From: Pantoea sp.
GTDB taxonomy: Bacteria > Pseudomonadota > Gammaproteobacteria > Enterobacterales > Enterobacteriaceae
Length of the DNA: 64,000 nucleotides
Direction: 5' to 3'
Assembly: GCF_028283705.1 (NCBI RefSeq)
Contig: NZ_JAPWKD010000001.1
Span: 175,790 to 239,789, forward strand
The notes below the pieces were generated by a model. The model ran no database searches. It was not told where the DNA came from and saw only the letters and a list, made by a program, of their open reading frames with translations. Position 1 is the first letter of the stretch. The number at the start of each line of letters is the position of its first letter. The position numbers were made by a program, and so were the translations under genes. Shown here one piece after another: positions 22,564-32,218 of this stretch.

Positions 22564-22580
22564 ACATCTGGTACAGATGT
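22564..22580. promoter_or_regulatory. Possible operator upstream of dgcE
   Basis: ACATCTG-GTA-CAGATGT is a perfect 7-base inverted repeat about 75 bases upstream of the dgcE start. It may be a regulator-binding site. No regulator is recognised. Confidence 0.25.
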
Positions 22581-22617
22581 CTGCCGCCAATTCACTTTTG
22601 CCCCTTGTTCAATAGAT

Positions 22618-22649
22618 TGACTGGCCCTTTGTTAACAAAGGGCCAGTCA
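22618..22649. other. 32-base perfect palindrome after the PAP2 gene
   Basis: TGACTGGCCCTTTG-TTAA-CAAAGGGCCAGTCA is fully self-complementary over 32 bases. It begins just after the stop codon of the PAP2 gene (minus strand) and lies upstream of dgcE. There is no T-tract on either strand, so it is not a standard intrinsic terminator, although it would form a very stable mRNA 3' hairpin. Confidence 0.7.
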
Positions 22650-22651
22650 GG

Positions 22652-23266
22652 TTACTGACGAAAGAGGTCGGCACGCGTATACGGTTTTTCCAGACCGGCA
22701 AGGTCGGCAGAGAAGCGCTCAAGGAATTGCTGTGTGGTGGCAACGCGGCCATGGCTGACGAGTAACAGTGGCACCAGAAAAGCTACGCCCATCTGCGGCA
22801 GGCTAAAGGCTTTCAGCGCGGTGTCACGCTGGCTAAGCAGGAAGGCGCTGCTGAGTGTAAAACCCAGCGCCAGACCAGCGATCACTTCGCTGGGTGAATG
22901 TGCGTGGATCGCGAGGCGGGATAACCCGACCATCATCGGGATCAGATAACCGATACTGATGGTCAGCGTGCGCCAGAAACTGGACCAGCGACCGGAAACC
23001 AGCCACATCATTACCGGCCAGAGTGTGGCAGACATCGCGCTGTGGCCGCTAAAGCCCGTGAAGTTAAACCGGGCGCTGCCAATGCCAAAGCCAAGAAACA
23101 TAATTTTAGAAATGCTGACCAGCAAACCAGCCAGACCAAACGCCAGCAGCCAATACCACACGGTACGGCGGTTGTCGCTTTTCCACGGCAGCACCAGTGC
23201 GATGATCACCGCAGTGGGGATCAGCAGCATACTGTCACCGAAATAGGTCAGGGTTTTCCAGCTCAT
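22652..23266 (-). CDS. PAP2-family membrane phosphatase
   Basis: 204 residues with about six hydrophobic segments. The central PAP2 motif SGHS is at 73-76, and the third motif appears as SR-x5-H-x3-E (S116, R117, H123, E127) with glutamate in place of the usual aspartate. The first motif (K-x6-RP) is only partly kept: K54 and R66 lie in a KIMFLGFGIGSARFNF stretch without RP. The family removes phosphate from lipid phosphates such as undecaprenyl or phosphatidylglycerol phosphate at the outer face of the inner membrane. The gene is divergent from udk. Its position near capsule genes suggests, but does not show, a role in undecaprenyl-phosphate recycling. Confidence 0.8.
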   Translation of the reverse strand: MSWKTLTYFGDSMLLIPTAVIIALVLPWKSDNRRTVWYWLLAFGLAGLLVSISKIMFLGFGIGSARFNFTGFSGHSAMSATLWPVMMWLVSGRWSSFWRTLTISIGYLIPMMVGLSRLAIHAHSPSEVIAGLALGFTLSSAFLLSQRDTALKAFSLPQMGVAFLVPLLLVSHGRVATTQQFLERFSADLAGLEKPYTRADLFRQ

Positions 23267-23503
23267 ACATCTCCTTTGGACTTACACACGGTCAGGCACA
23301 ACATTGCACGCAATATTGGCAGAAGAACAGTGTATCGATTAAGCGGCTTGCTGCAAAAGGGGATAATCTGAAAAGCCACGGCCCGCATTTCTCTGGCATC
23401 AAACCGGTGAAATACCTATAATTGCCGCCAACCAAACCCTCTCATTATCGGCCCGTCGAAGTTCCGACTTCAACAGGCTCCAGTTATCAGGTCTTAAAAA
23501 AGT

Positions 23504-24145
23504 ATGACTGACAAGTCCCATCAGTGCGTGATCGTTGGCATTGCAGGTGCATCCGCATCCGGAAAAAGTCTTATTGCCAGCACGCTCTATCGTGAAATCC
23601 GTGACCAGGTCGGTGACGAGCATATCGGGGTAATCCCGGAAGATGCCTACTACAAAGATCAAAGCCACCTGACCATGGAAGAGAGGGTCAAAACCAATTA
23701 TGACCATCCGAGTGCGATGGATCATGACCTGCTGCTGCAACATCTTCAGGCGCTGAAGGCGGGGCAGGACATCGAACTGCCGGTTTACAGCTATGTTGAG
23801 CACACCCGTACCACTGAGTGTATCCACCTGAAGCCGAAAAAGGTGATTATCCTCGAAGGGATCTTGCTGCTCACTGATGCGCGTCTGCGTCAGGAAATGA
23901 ATTTCTCCATTTTCGTCGATACCCCGCTGGATATCTGCCTGATGCGTCGCATGAAACGTGATGTTAACGAACGCGGCCGTTCGATGGATTCAGTGATGAG
24001 CCAGTATCAGAAGACGGTTCGCCCGATGTTCCTGCAGTTTATCGAACCCTCCAAGCAGTACGCCGACATTATTGTGCCGCGCGGTGGGAAAAACCGCATT
24101 GCCATTGATATCCTCAAGGCAAAAATTAACCAGTTCTTCGAATAA
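23504..24145 (+). CDS. udk: Uridine kinase
   Basis: 213 residues, the standard length. The Walker A loop is GASASGKS at 15-22, and [12 protein letters not shown] and the lid segment [13 protein letters not shown] are typical. It phosphorylates uridine and cytidine with GTP or ATP in pyrimidine salvage in the cytoplasm. It is followed by dcd after 83 bases, the conserved enterobacterial order udk-dcd-asmA. Confidence 0.97.
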   Translation: MTDKSHQCVIVGIAGASASGKSLIASTLYREIRDQVGDEHIGVIPEDAYYKDQSHLTMEERVKTNYDHPSAMDHDLLLQHLQALKAGQDIELPVYSYVEHTRTTECIHLKPKKVIILEGILLLTDARLRQEMNFSIFVDTPLDICLMRRMKRDVNERGRSMDSVMSQYQKTVRPMFLQFIEPSKQYADIIVPRGGKNRIAIDILKAKINQFFE

Positions 24146-24228
24146 ACCGCGTCCGGATGGACGTGACGCGCTCAGGTTGTCACATCAGCGGCAGCCTTTC
24201 GCTACACTTAAATCATGGAGTCACAGCG

Positions 24229-24810
24229 ATGAGATTATGCGATCGCGATATAGAAACCTGGCTGGACAGCGGTAAGCTGGCGATCTCGCCACGTCCGCCA
24301 GTTGAGCGTATTAATGGTGCCACGGTCGATGTGCGCCTCGGCAATCAGTTCCGCACCTTTCGCGGCCACACCGCGGCATTTATCGACCTCAGTGGTCCAA
24401 AGCATGAGGTGAGTGCTGCACTGGATCGCGTGATGAGCGATGAAATTGTGCTGCCGGAAGGGGAAGCGTTCTTCCTGCATCCGGGCGAGCTGGCGCTGGC
24501 GGTGACGCTGGAATCAGTGACGTTGCCGGATGATCTGGTCGGCTGGCTGGATGGTCGTTCATCATTGGCCCGTCTGGGGTTAATGGTGCATGTGACGGCA
24601 CACCGTATCGACCCAGGCTGGCAGGGGCGCATCGTGCTGGAATTTTATAATTCCGGTAAGCTACCGCTGGCACTGCGTCCCGGCATGCTGATTGGTGCCC
24701 TGAGTTTTGAGCCGCTCTCCGGCCCGGCGGCGCGTCCGTACAACCGTCGTGAAGATGCTAAATATCGTGGCCAGCAGGGTGCTGATGCCAGCCGTATCGA
24801 CAAAGATTGA
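24229..24810 (+). CDS. dcd: dCTP deaminase
   Basis: 193 residues from ATG at 24229; an upstream in-frame ATG at 24157 would add 24 non-family residues. The N-terminus [15 protein letters not shown] and the catalytic region [23 protein letters not shown] are typical of the trimeric dUTPase-like fold. It converts dCTP to dUTP for dTMP synthesis. It is followed by asmA after 21 bases. Confidence 0.97.
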   Translation: MRLCDRDIETWLDSGKLAISPRPPVERINGATVDVRLGNQFRTFRGHTAAFIDLSGPKHEVSAALDRVMSDEIVLPEGEAFFLHPGELALAVTLESVTLPDDLVGWLDGRSSLARLGLMVHVTAHRIDPGWQGRIVLEFYNSGKLPLALRPGMLIGALSFEPLSGPAARPYNRREDAKYRGQQGADASRIDKD

Positions 24811-24831
24811 TCGCCGGATATTGAGGATGTA

Positions 24832-26631
24832 ATGAGAAGAGTGATAACCACGCTGGCCATCCTGTTAGTGGTGGTCGTAGCGGGAATGACAGCACTGGTG
24901 TTGCTGGTGAATCCCAACGACTTTCGTACCTATATGGTACAACAGGTGGAACAACGCAGTGGTTATCGGCTCCAGGTCAGTGGCGATCTGCGCTGGCACG
25001 TCTGGCCGCAGCTGAGCATTCTGGCTGGCCGGATGAGCCTGACTGCGCCCGGGGCTAGTCAGCCGGTGGTCATCGCGGAAAATATGCGTCTCGACGTTAA
25101 CCTGTGGCCGTTACTCTCTCATCAACTGAGCGTCAGCCAGGTGATGCTGAAAAATGCCATCATCCGCGTCACGCCTGATAGTGATGCGAAAAAGCCGACG
25201 GGAGCACCGGTAGGGCCGCGTGATGCCGAACCGGTTGCCAGTAACAATGGCTGGTCATTTGATATTGGTAAGCTGCGCCTTGCCGATAGCCTGCTGATTT
25301 GGCAGCAGCAGGGCGGTGACGAATACAACTTCCGCGCGCTGAACCTCAACCTGATTCAGGATGCCAGCAAGCAAGCCAGCATTGATCTCAGCACCCGTAT
25401 TTCCCGCAATCAGCGCAACCTTGTGGTCAGCCTCAAGGGACAGCTTGATGCTGCGCAATATCCCCATCGTTTGACTGGTCAGATTGATGCGCTGGATTAC
25501 ACGCTGGATGGCGCCAATTTGCCGACCCAGGGAATCAAAGGGACGCTGAGTGGCGAAGGTGAATGGAATAATGACCGCCAGCAGTTTGCCTTGAATAAAA
25601 TGCAACTGAGTGCCAATGACAGTTCGCTTGATGGCAGCGCGCAAGGACGTATTTCTCTGCCGCAGCAGTTCGCGCTAAAGCTGCATGCCTCGACGCTGAA
25701 TCTCGATAATCTGATGGCCAGTGCCCCGGTCAGTGATAGCGGTACCCCGCAACATGTCAGCGTGATACGCACCCCGGTGATCGCCGAGCCGCGTGAGCGT
25801 GACAACAGCGATTCGCCGCTGAATATGATGGACCTGTCACTGAACCTCAACGCGGACAAAGCGGTGTGGCGTGGATTGACGTTAAGCAATCTGCAACTGG
25901 CCGCCAGCAATCAGGAGGGCCTGATGACCCTCAGCCAATTGCAGGGCAAGCTGGGCGACGGGCAGTTCTCGATACCGGGAACGGTAGATATTCGTCATCC
26001 GGTCACTGAGGTGACGCTGCAACCGGAACTGTCACAGGTGGCGATTGCGCCGCTGCTGAAGGCATTTGAACTGCCGGAAGCGTTACAGGGAACGGTGTCA
26101 CTGCAGGGTGATTTGAGTGGCAGCGGCCTGAGTATCGATGATGCTAAACAGAACTGGCAGGGGAGTGCGGAATTAACCGCCAACAACCTGCAACTGGCGC
26201 AGATCAATTTGCAGCAGATGGTGCGCCGTGCCGTCGATCGTATCAGCAATCGCGTCACCAACGACGCCAGCGACGACCAGAATATCCAGCAGTTGAGCGG
26301 TCGCATCAGTCTGAATCATGGCAACATCGTCCTGCCGGATTTGCAGGGTGGCAGTAGCCATCTGGCCGTGCAGAGCCAGGGCAATATTAACCTCGCCACT
26401 CGTCAGCTGGATGTCACCATTAATATGATGCTGCGTGGCTGGAAAGGCGACGATAAGCTTGCTGCGGTGATGAATGAGCAGACTATCCCGCTGCGTATGT
26501 ACGGTCAGTGGGACAATTTGCAATATTCGCTGCCGGTGGATCAGGTTTTGCGCCAGCAATTGCAGAGTGAAGCGAAAAGCCGCCTGGATCAGTGGCTGGA
26601 TAAACAACAGCCGTCCAAAGCCAAACCCTGA
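24832..26631 (+). CDS. asmA: AsmA, inner-membrane-anchored envelope protein
   Basis: 599 residues. An N-terminal membrane anchor (about 5-27) is followed by a long periplasmic region with the AsmA/Chorein-like N-terminal pattern (VNPNDFRTYMVQQVEQRSGY) and a repetitive beta-rich body. The family bridges the periplasm and is linked to outer-membrane assembly and lipid transport. It closes the udk-dcd-asmA group. Its stop codon is followed after 7 bases by a REP-like palindrome. Confidence 0.95.
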   Translation: MRRVITTLAILLVVVVAGMTALVLLVNPNDFRTYMVQQVEQRSGYRLQVSGDLRWHVWPQLSILAGRMSLTAPGASQPVVIAENMRLDVNLWPLLSHQLSVSQVMLKNAIIRVTPDSDAKKPTGAPVGPRDAEPVASNNGWSFDIGKLRLADSLLIWQQQGGDEYNFRALNLNLIQDASKQASIDLSTRISRNQRNLVVSLKGQLDAAQYPHRLTGQIDALDYTLDGANLPTQGIKGTLSGEGEWNNDRQQFALNKMQLSANDSSLDGSAQGRISLPQQFALKLHASTLNLDNLMASAPVSDSGTPQHVSVIRTPVIAEPRERDNSDSPLNMMDLSLNLNADKAVWRGLTLSNLQLAASNQEGLMTLSQLQGKLGDGQFSIPGTVDIRHPVTEVTLQPELSQVAIAPLLKAFELPEALQGTVSLQGDLSGSGLSIDDAKQNWQGSAELTANNLQLAQINLQQMVRRAVDRISNRVTNDASDDQNIQQLSGRISLNHGNIVLPDLQGGSSHLAVQSQGNINLATRQLDVTINMMLRGWKGDDKLAAVMNEQTIPLRMYGQWDNLQYSLPVDQVLRQQLQSEAKSRLDQWLDKQQPSKAKP

Positions 26632-26638
26632 TGATGTT

Positions 26639-26666
26639 GTAGCGGCGCGATTTATTGCGCCGCTAC
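26639..26666. repeat. REP-like palindrome overlapping the yegH stop
   Basis: GTAGCGGCGC (26639-26648) pairs perfectly over 10 bases with GCGCCGCTAC (26657-26666) around loop GATTTATT. It fills the space between the convergent asmA and yegH genes. The yegH stop codon (TAG, minus strand 26665-26663) is part of the right arm. Confidence 0.8.
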
Positions 26667-28237
26667 GGGTTCTGCACAACCTCCGATGCCAGCGGCACAA
26701 TCTCCACCTTCTGCACGCGGTGATTTTCTACCTGCAACGTCCGCAGCAGGTAATCTCCCACCTGTAAAACTTCCCCTTCGTGTGGCACGTGTTGCAGGCT
26801 ATCCATCAGTAAACCAGCCAGCGTGTGATAGTTACGTTTCTCATCCAGTGGCAGGTGCACATACACCGCTAAATCTTCCAGCGGCATATGGCCGTTAGCA
26901 ATCCACCCGCCGTCGGAGCTGGGTTGAATGTCATAGCGGGCATCAATCTCTTCTCCTTCATTAGGCAGATTGCCCGCAATGGTTTCCATCACATCGCTAA
27001 GCGTGACCACCCCTTCCACCGAGCCAAACTCATCGACCACAAAGGCAAAATGGGTGCGTGCCTGGCGAAACTGTTCCAGCGCCTGCAGCAACGTGAGGCG
27101 TTCGGGGAACACCAGCGGCTGACGAATCAGCGAACGTAAATCGAGTGATTTAACATGCAAAGCCTGATGCATCAGATCAATAACATGCACCACGCCCAGT
27201 GGCTCATTGCCCTTTTCGGTTATCAGAATGCGGGTGTGCTGATTGCGATCGAGCTTCGCCATAATTTCTGCCGGGTCTTCACTCAAATCGATATGTTCAA
27301 CGTCATGGCGTGAGGTCATGATGCTGCTGATTTGTCGCTGTCCCAGCCCCAGTACGCGCGCAATCATGCGCCGTTCCTGGCGATTAAACAGCGCGCCTTC
27401 CTCGCTATCCGCGAGGAGCGATGCGGTGTCGGCGTCCAGCTCCGCACGTTGCGCTTCACCACGTAAAATACGCAGCACCGCTTCAGCAGTGCGCTGACGC
27501 AGCGGACGGCCAGCAGAAAGAAAACGACGGCGGTTAAATATCGCCAGCTGGTTGAATATTTCAATCAGGATTGAGAAGCCGATGGCGGCGTACAGGTATC
27601 CCTTGGGGATGATAAAGCCAAGGCCTTCTGCCACCAGGCTGAAGCCAATCATCAGCAGGAAACTCAGGCAGAGAATGACAATGGTGGGATGGCCATTGAC
27701 GAAACGCGTGAGGGGTTTACTGGCCAGCAACATCAGCAGTATGGCGATGGTGACTGCCGTCATCATCACCGGCAATTCATTCACCATACCCACTGCGGTG
27801 ATCACCGCATCAAGCGAGAAGATGGCATCCAGCACCACGATTTGCGCCACGACGGGCCAGAATTTAGCACCATTATTAGTTTGACCGTCGTCTTCGTCGC
27901 TGCCTTCCAGCCGGTCATTTAATTCGGTTGTGGCTTTAAATAGCAGAAATACACCGCCCGCAAACAGCAGCAGATCGCGCGCACTGAAGCTATGTTGCCA
28001 GAAGGTAAAGAGGGGTTGGGTCAGGGTAACCAACCAGGAAAGCGAGGCCAGCAGCAGCAGACGCGATACCAGCGCCAGCAGCAGACCAATCACACGGGCG
28101 CGATCGCGCACCGACGAAGGTAATTTTTCCACCAGAATGGCAATGAAAACCAGGTTATCAATGCCCAGCACCAGCTCAAGAACGATTAGCGTGACTAATC
28201 CGGCCCAGAGCGAGGGATCAGTGATCCACGCCAACAT
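26663..28237 (-). CDS. yegH: TerC/CorC-type inner-membrane protein YegH
   Basis: 524 residues. The N-terminal TerC domain has about seven helices (1-220), with acidic residues in [11 protein letters not shown] and [10 protein letters not shown]. It is followed by a CBS pair (about 300-420) and a CorC/HlyC transporter-associated domain (about 435-515). The family is linked to export or homeostasis of manganese or magnesium at the inner membrane. It marks the left border of the capsule locus, as in E. coli. The last codons (AAC CCG TAG) run into a REP-like repeat, so the C-terminus may have been redefined by that repeat. Confidence 0.93.
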   Translation of the reverse strand: MLAWITDPSLWAGLVTLIVLELVLGIDNLVFIAILVEKLPSSVRDRARVIGLLLALVSRLLLLASLSWLVTLTQPLFTFWQHSFSARDLLLFAGGVFLLFKATTELNDRLEGSDEDDGQTNNGAKFWPVVAQIVVLDAIFSLDAVITAVGMVNELPVMMTAVTIAILLMLLASKPLTRFVNGHPTIVILCLSFLLMIGFSLVAEGLGFIIPKGYLYAAIGFSILIEIFNQLAIFNRRRFLSAGRPLRQRTAEAVLRILRGEAQRAELDADTASLLADSEEGALFNRQERRMIARVLGLGQRQISSIMTSRHDVEHIDLSEDPAEIMAKLDRNQHTRILITEKGNEPLGVVHVIDLMHQALHVKSLDLRSLIRQPLVFPERLTLLQALEQFRQARTHFAFVVDEFGSVEGVVTLSDVMETIAGNLPNEGEEIDARYDIQPSSDGGWIANGHMPLEDLAVYVHLPLDEKRNYHTLAGLLMDSLQHVPHEGEVLQVGDYLLRTLQVENHRVQKVEIVPLASEVVQNP

Positions 28238-28347
28238 GCTTTCATCACCTGAATGTCTGAGAATGAGCTTAGTCTTATCATAGTTAATCCTCAGCCAGGG
28301 AACAAATAGCGCCTGAGCACCGTATTACATAGGGTGCTCATGATAAT

Positions 28348-28361
28348 AAGGAATATTCCTA
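28348..28361. promoter_or_regulatory. RcsAB box
   Basis: AAGGAATATTCCTA matches 12 of 14 positions of the RcsAB consensus TAAGAATATTCCTA. Its core AGGAATATTCCT is a perfect palindrome. It lies 674-687 bases upstream of the amsG start, comparable to the far-upstream RcsAB sites of amsG and cpsA. Confidence 0.7.
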
Positions 28362-28765
28362 AACGCTATTTTGTACAGATAAGTTGAATGTATGGATAAA
28401 CAACATGCGCCTGATATCACCACTATTAATTTTTTTCTTCATGCGTCGATGTGCATTTTTAATGCGAAATGCGCAGAAGGTGAGTATCGAATTATTCTGA
28501 TTTTTGCGTGGGAATGGCCTGAAAGGGATGGCATCAATACTAATGACTGGTAGTCTTTTTCCTAAAATAGAGCAGGGAACACGGGGTCTACTTGTAAACA
28601 AGCCAGTAATAACTAGTATAGCAACGTGTTAGTAAATGTCTGCGCTTATGTTGTTAATAGCGCGCTGTTTAGCTTCTTAATGTTGAGAATTGTGATCGTG
28701 CCCAGGTTAAGGCCAGTTATTGTCATGGCTTTTAAGGTCGTTCACAGACAGGAAATAGGGTGAGT

Positions 28766-28804
28766 AAAGCGGTATTGGCAGCGACAGCCAAGGGCGGTAG
28801 CGTG
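28766..28804 (+). promoter_or_regulatory. JUMPStart element with ops site (RfaH recruitment)
   Basis: The 12-base ops sequence GGCGGTAGCGTG is present without mismatch at 28793-28804 and is preceded by AGCCAAG, as in JUMPStart. It lies 230 bases upstream of amsG on the coding strand. Known function: the paused polymerase recruits RfaH, which suppresses termination in long polysaccharide operons. Confidence 0.92.
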
Positions 28805-29034
28805 TCCGAAGTGCTTTTCTCTCCGGGGGATTTGCTTTGCAGGGGTATCAGCAGGAACTCGGACTAATCTGTTGGTATTTATCATAATTTTCTGGGTGTG
28901 ACTGCAAAGGAATTGGCATCAACGCCGAAGATATACCCCCCAGGTTGCTGCTTTCGTGACAGTTTTTTATATCGCTCATTTATTACGCAGTCTTGTGGCA
29001 TTAAGGATTAGGGAAATAAAATAAAGAGTTAATT

Positions 29035-30468
29035 ATGCGCGATAACGAATTTACCTATAAAAGTCTCCTCACTAAAATTTTACTGGCGTGCTCGGATTTA
29101 ATTTGTTTCAACGCGGCGTTGTTTATTGCTCTGGCGCTGATTAATTCGCTCACGAACTCCCCACTGGCAGATATTTCTGAAAAAGACCTCGATTTAAAAA
29201 TCGCCACACACATCTGTCTGTCGATTATTTGTGTTGGCTGGTTCTGGGTTCGCCTGCGACATTTCACCTATCGCAAGCCTTTCTGGTTCGAGCTAAAAGA
29301 GATCTTTCGTACCATTCTTATTTTCTCTGTCATCGATTTGTCAATTACCGCACTGTCACAGTGGCAGATGTCGCGTTTTGTCTGGGTACTGACCTGGCTT
29401 CTGGCATTAATCCTAATTCCACTGGGTCGTGCCCTGTCAAAACGCGTCCTGAACCATTTTGGCATGTGGAAAAAGCAGACCATTATCATCGGCAGTAACA
29501 AGAATGCCGAGGAAGCCTGGCAGGCACTGCAAAGCGAAGAAGTGATGGGATTTGATGTGATCGCTTTTTTCGATGTGGATGGCAGTTGCCCACAGACCAG
29601 CATTGCCGGTGTTCCGGTGCTGCGTAATGAGCAGGAATTGTGGCAGCTCACCAACGTTGAGACGCAATTTATCGTCGCGGTGGAGTTTGAGCAGAGCCAG
29701 CATCGTGATAACTGGCTGAAGACGCTCGCTATGCACAACTGTCGCTCAGTTTCCGTTATCCCAACGCTGCGTGGTGTGCCGCTCTACGGCACCGATATGG
29801 CGTATATCTTCAGCCACGAAGTGATGATCCTGCGGGTTAATAACAACCTGGCGAAGCGGACTTCGCGTTGCCTGAAACGTGTCTTCGATGTTGTTGGCGC
29901 GCTCAGCATCATCATTGCGCTGTCACCGGCATTACTGGTACTGGGATTCCTGGTGGGACGTGACGGTGGCAACCCGATATACGGCCATGAACGCGTTGGT
30001 ATGAATGGTCGCAAGTTCAAATGTCTCAAATTCCGCTCGATGGTGATCAACTCAAAAGAGGTGCTGGAAGAGGTACTGCGTACCGATCCGGTGGCGCGCG
30101 CCGAGTGGGACAAAGATTTCAAACTGAAGAACGATCCCCGCATTACGAAAGTCGGTCACTTTATCCGTAAAACCAGTCTGGATGAGTTACCGCAACTGTG
30201 GAACGTGGTCCGTGGCGATATGAGCCTGGTGGGACCGCGTCCGGTTATCGAAGATGAACTCTGCCGTTATGCCGGTGACGTCGATTATTACCTGATGGCG
30301 AAACCAGGCATGACGGGATTGTGGCAGGTCAGCGGTCGTAACGACGTTGACTATGAAACGCGCGTCTATTTCGATTCGTGGTATGTCAAAAACTGGTCGC
30401 TGTGGAATGACATCGCGATTCTGTTTAAGACGATTGGCGTAGTGCTGAAACGCGACGGAGCTTATTGA
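29035..30468 (+). CDS. amsG: Undecaprenyl-phosphate hexose-1-phosphate transferase AmsG (WbaP family)
   Basis: 477 residues, the length of E. amylovora AmsG. There are four N-terminal helices (about 15-140), a central nucleotide-binding-like domain, a re-entrant helix near 280-300 and the cytoplasmic catalytic domain. The catalytic domain has [29 protein letters not shown] and a [12 protein letters not shown] segment. It transfers galactose-1-phosphate (or glucose-1-phosphate) to undecaprenyl phosphate and so starts the capsule repeat unit. It is the first gene of the capsule operon. A ribosome site AAAGAG precedes the ATG. Confidence 0.95.
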   Translation: MRDNEFTYKSLLTKILLACSDLICFNAALFIALALINSLTNSPLADISEKDLDLKIATHICLSIICVGWFWVRLRHFTYRKPFWFELKEIFRTILIFSVIDLSITALSQWQMSRFVWVLTWLLALILIPLGRALSKRVLNHFGMWKKQTIIIGSNKNAEEAWQALQSEEVMGFDVIAFFDVDGSCPQTSIAGVPVLRNEQELWQLTNVETQFIVAVEFEQSQHRDNWLKTLAMHNCRSVSVIPTLRGVPLYGTDMAYIFSHEVMILRVNNNLAKRTSRCLKRVFDVVGALSIIIALSPALLVLGFLVGRDGGNPIYGHERVGMNGRKFKCLKFRSMVINSKEVLEEVLRTDPVARAEWDKDFKLKNDPRITKVGHFIRKTSLDELPQLWNVVRGDMSLVGPRPVIEDELCRYAGDVDYYLMAKPGMTGLWQVSGRNDVDYETRVYFDSWYVKNWSLWNDIAILFKTIGVVLKRDGAY

Positions 30469-30622
30469 TAGACAGCGAGGGCACGGCGACAACATAAAAC
30501 CCAGGGAGCCAATGATAATGACCCACAGTTTCGGTGTTTAACCCGTCGGCTTTATTTTTGTAAGACGCTTACACAGCGGCGTTTTCGCCTCTATCAATCA
30601 TTAACTGATAGCGAAGATCCAG

Positions 30623-31762
30623 ATGATTACAATGAAAATTAAAATGATACCGTTACTGGTATCGGCCACTATTCTCTCCGGGTGCACGATCGAGCCAGGT
30701 CAGCGCCTTTCCACTAGCGGAAAAGATGTCATTGAGCAGCAGGACAGCAATTTTGACATCGACAAATACGTTAACGTCTTTCCTTTAACACCGCGTCTGG
30801 TTGAGCAGATGCGTCCGAAACCGCTGGTGGCGCAAGCCAACCCGGCGTTGCAGAACGAAATTCAGAGCTATGAATATCGTGTCGGCATTGGTGATGTACT
30901 GAACGTCACCGTGTGGGATCACCCGGAATTGACCACCCCTGCGGGCCAGTACCGCAGTGCCAGCGACACCGGTAACTGGGTGCAGGCTGATGGTACGATC
31001 TTCTATCCCTATATCGGCAAAGTGCGGGTTGCGGGTAGAACCGTGACTGAGATCCGTGCCGAAATCGCGCGCCGTCTGGCGCAGTACATCGAAAGTCCGC
31101 AGGTGGATGTGAACGTCGCTGCCTTCCGTTCACAAAAAACCTATATCAGCGGTTCGGTGACGACTTCAGGCCAACAGGCGATTACCAACGTACCGCTTAC
31201 GGTACTGGACGCGGTCAACGCCGCAGGGGGTCTGACGGCGGATGCCGACTGGCGTAACGTGGTGCTGACGCACGGTGGCCGTGAACAGCGTATTTCGCTG
31301 CAGGCGCTGATGCAAAACGGTGACCTGAGCCAGAACCACTTGCTGTATCCGGGCGATATTCTTTACGTCCCACGTAACGACGATCTGAAGGTCTTCGTTA
31401 TGGGTGAAGTGAAGCAGCAGACCACGCTGAAAATGGACCGCAGCGGCATGACGCTGGCTGAAGCGCTGGGCAATGCTCAGGGCATGGATCAGACCACGGC
31501 AGATGCCACCGGCGTGTTCGTCATTCGTCCTATTCGTGGCAGCAACCGTACCAAGATCGCCAACATCTATCAGTTGAATACCAAAGATGCTGCATCAATG
31601 GTGATGGGTACTGAATTCCAACTGGAGCCGTACGACATCGTGTATGTCACCTCCACTCCGCTCACCCGCTGGAACCGTGTTATTTCCGCGCTGCTGCCAA
31701 CCATCGTAGGTATCGACGATGCAAGCTCCGCAGCTCTGCGTTTCCATACATGGGATAACTAA
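30623..31762 (+). CDS. amsH: Outer-membrane polysaccharide export lipoprotein AmsH (Wza)
   Basis: 379 residues. A lipoprotein signal peptide ends in the lipobox LSGC (C21 if the first ATG is used; a second ATG at codon 4 is possible). Poly-export and SLBB domains follow, with the Wza wording [20 protein letters not shown] and [20 protein letters not shown]. It forms the octameric outer-membrane channel for the capsule polymer and docks onto AmsA. The 155-base gap after amsG holds no gene. Confidence 0.95.
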   Translation: MITMKIKMIPLLVSATILSGCTIEPGQRLSTSGKDVIEQQDSNFDIDKYVNVFPLTPRLVEQMRPKPLVAQANPALQNEIQSYEYRVGIGDVLNVTVWDHPELTTPAGQYRSASDTGNWVQADGTIFYPYIGKVRVAGRTVTEIRAEIARRLAQYIESPQVDVNVAAFRSQKTYISGSVTTSGQQAITNVPLTVLDAVNAAGGLTADADWRNVVLTHGGREQRISLQALMQNGDLSQNHLLYPGDILYVPRNDDLKVFVMGEVKQQTTLKMDRSGMTLAEALGNAQGMDQTTADATGVFVIRPIRGSNRTKIANIYQLNTKDAASMVMGTEFQLEPYDIVYVTSTPLTRWNRVISALLPTIVGIDDASSAALRFHTWDN

Positions 31763-31771
31763 GGTTTAACC

Positions 31772-32206
31772 ATGATTAGCTCCGTGTTAGTCGTCTGTGT
31801 CGGCAACATTTGCCGCTCCCCGACCGGGGAGCGTTTGTTCAAACGCGCTTTACCTGAAACCCGGGTAGCGTCTGCGGGGCTGGGTGCTCTGCGTGGCTCC
31901 CCGGCAGATCAAACTGCCAGTGATGTGGCTGCCAGACATGGCGTGTCACTGGCAGGTCACCAGGCTCAGCAGTTAACGGCCGAAATGTGCCGTGACTATG
32001 ACCTGATTCTGGTGATGGAAAAGCGTCATGTTGAGCAGGTAAATCGGATCGATCCAGCCGCACGCGGGAAAACCATGCTGCTTGGGCACTGGCTCAACCA
32101 ACAGGAAATAGCGGATCCGTACAAAAAAAGCCGTGAGGCCTTTGAAGAGGTTTACGGGTTACTGGAACACGCTACCCAGAAATGGGTCAACGTACTAAGC
32201 CGATAG
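31772..32206 (+). CDS. amsI: Low-molecular-weight protein tyrosine phosphatase AmsI (Wzb)
   Basis: 144 residues, the AmsI/Wzb length. The catalytic P-loop C-x5-R is C9-VGNIC-R15, followed by S16, and the general-acid DPY motif lies near residue 115 (IADPYKK). It removes phosphate from the tyrosine tail of AmsA, a cycle required for polymer assembly. It starts 9 bases after amsH. Confidence 0.96.
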   Translation: MISSVLVVCVGNICRSPTGERLFKRALPETRVASAGLGALRGSPADQTASDVAARHGVSLAGHQAQQLTAEMCRDYDLILVMEKRHVEQVNRIDPAARGKTMLLGHWLNQQEIADPYKKSREAFEEVYGLLEHATQKWVNVLSR

Positions 32207-32218
32207 TTGGGATTATCC

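Larger units (their letters stand above)
28238..29034 (+). promoter_or_regulatory. Long leader/promoter region of the capsule operon
   Basis: 797 bases without a convincing gene; the few short ORFs lack ribosome sites. The region is AT-rich. It holds a palindromic RcsAB-like box (28348-28361) and a JUMPStart/ops site (28766-28804). A transcript starting near the RcsAB box would have an untranslated leader of about 600 bases before amsG, the arrangement known for amsG in Erwinia amylovora and cpsA in Pantoea stewartii. A weaker second RcsAB-like match, TGAGAATGAGCTTA, lies at 28258-28271. Confidence 0.75.

Noticed and set aside
23399..23827. Minus-strand ORF of 142 codons overlapping the udk start
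   Set aside because: It is antisense to udk and its promoter; no family resemblance.
28359..28601. Minus-strand ORF of 80 codons in the amsG leader
   Set aside because: It covers the edge of the RcsAB region, lacks a ribosome site, and has no recognisable protein pattern. It is better explained as regulatory leader.
30469..30622. Possible small gene between amsG and amsH
   Set aside because: Only a 154-base gap with no start codon plus ribosome site; likely a plain intergenic spacer.
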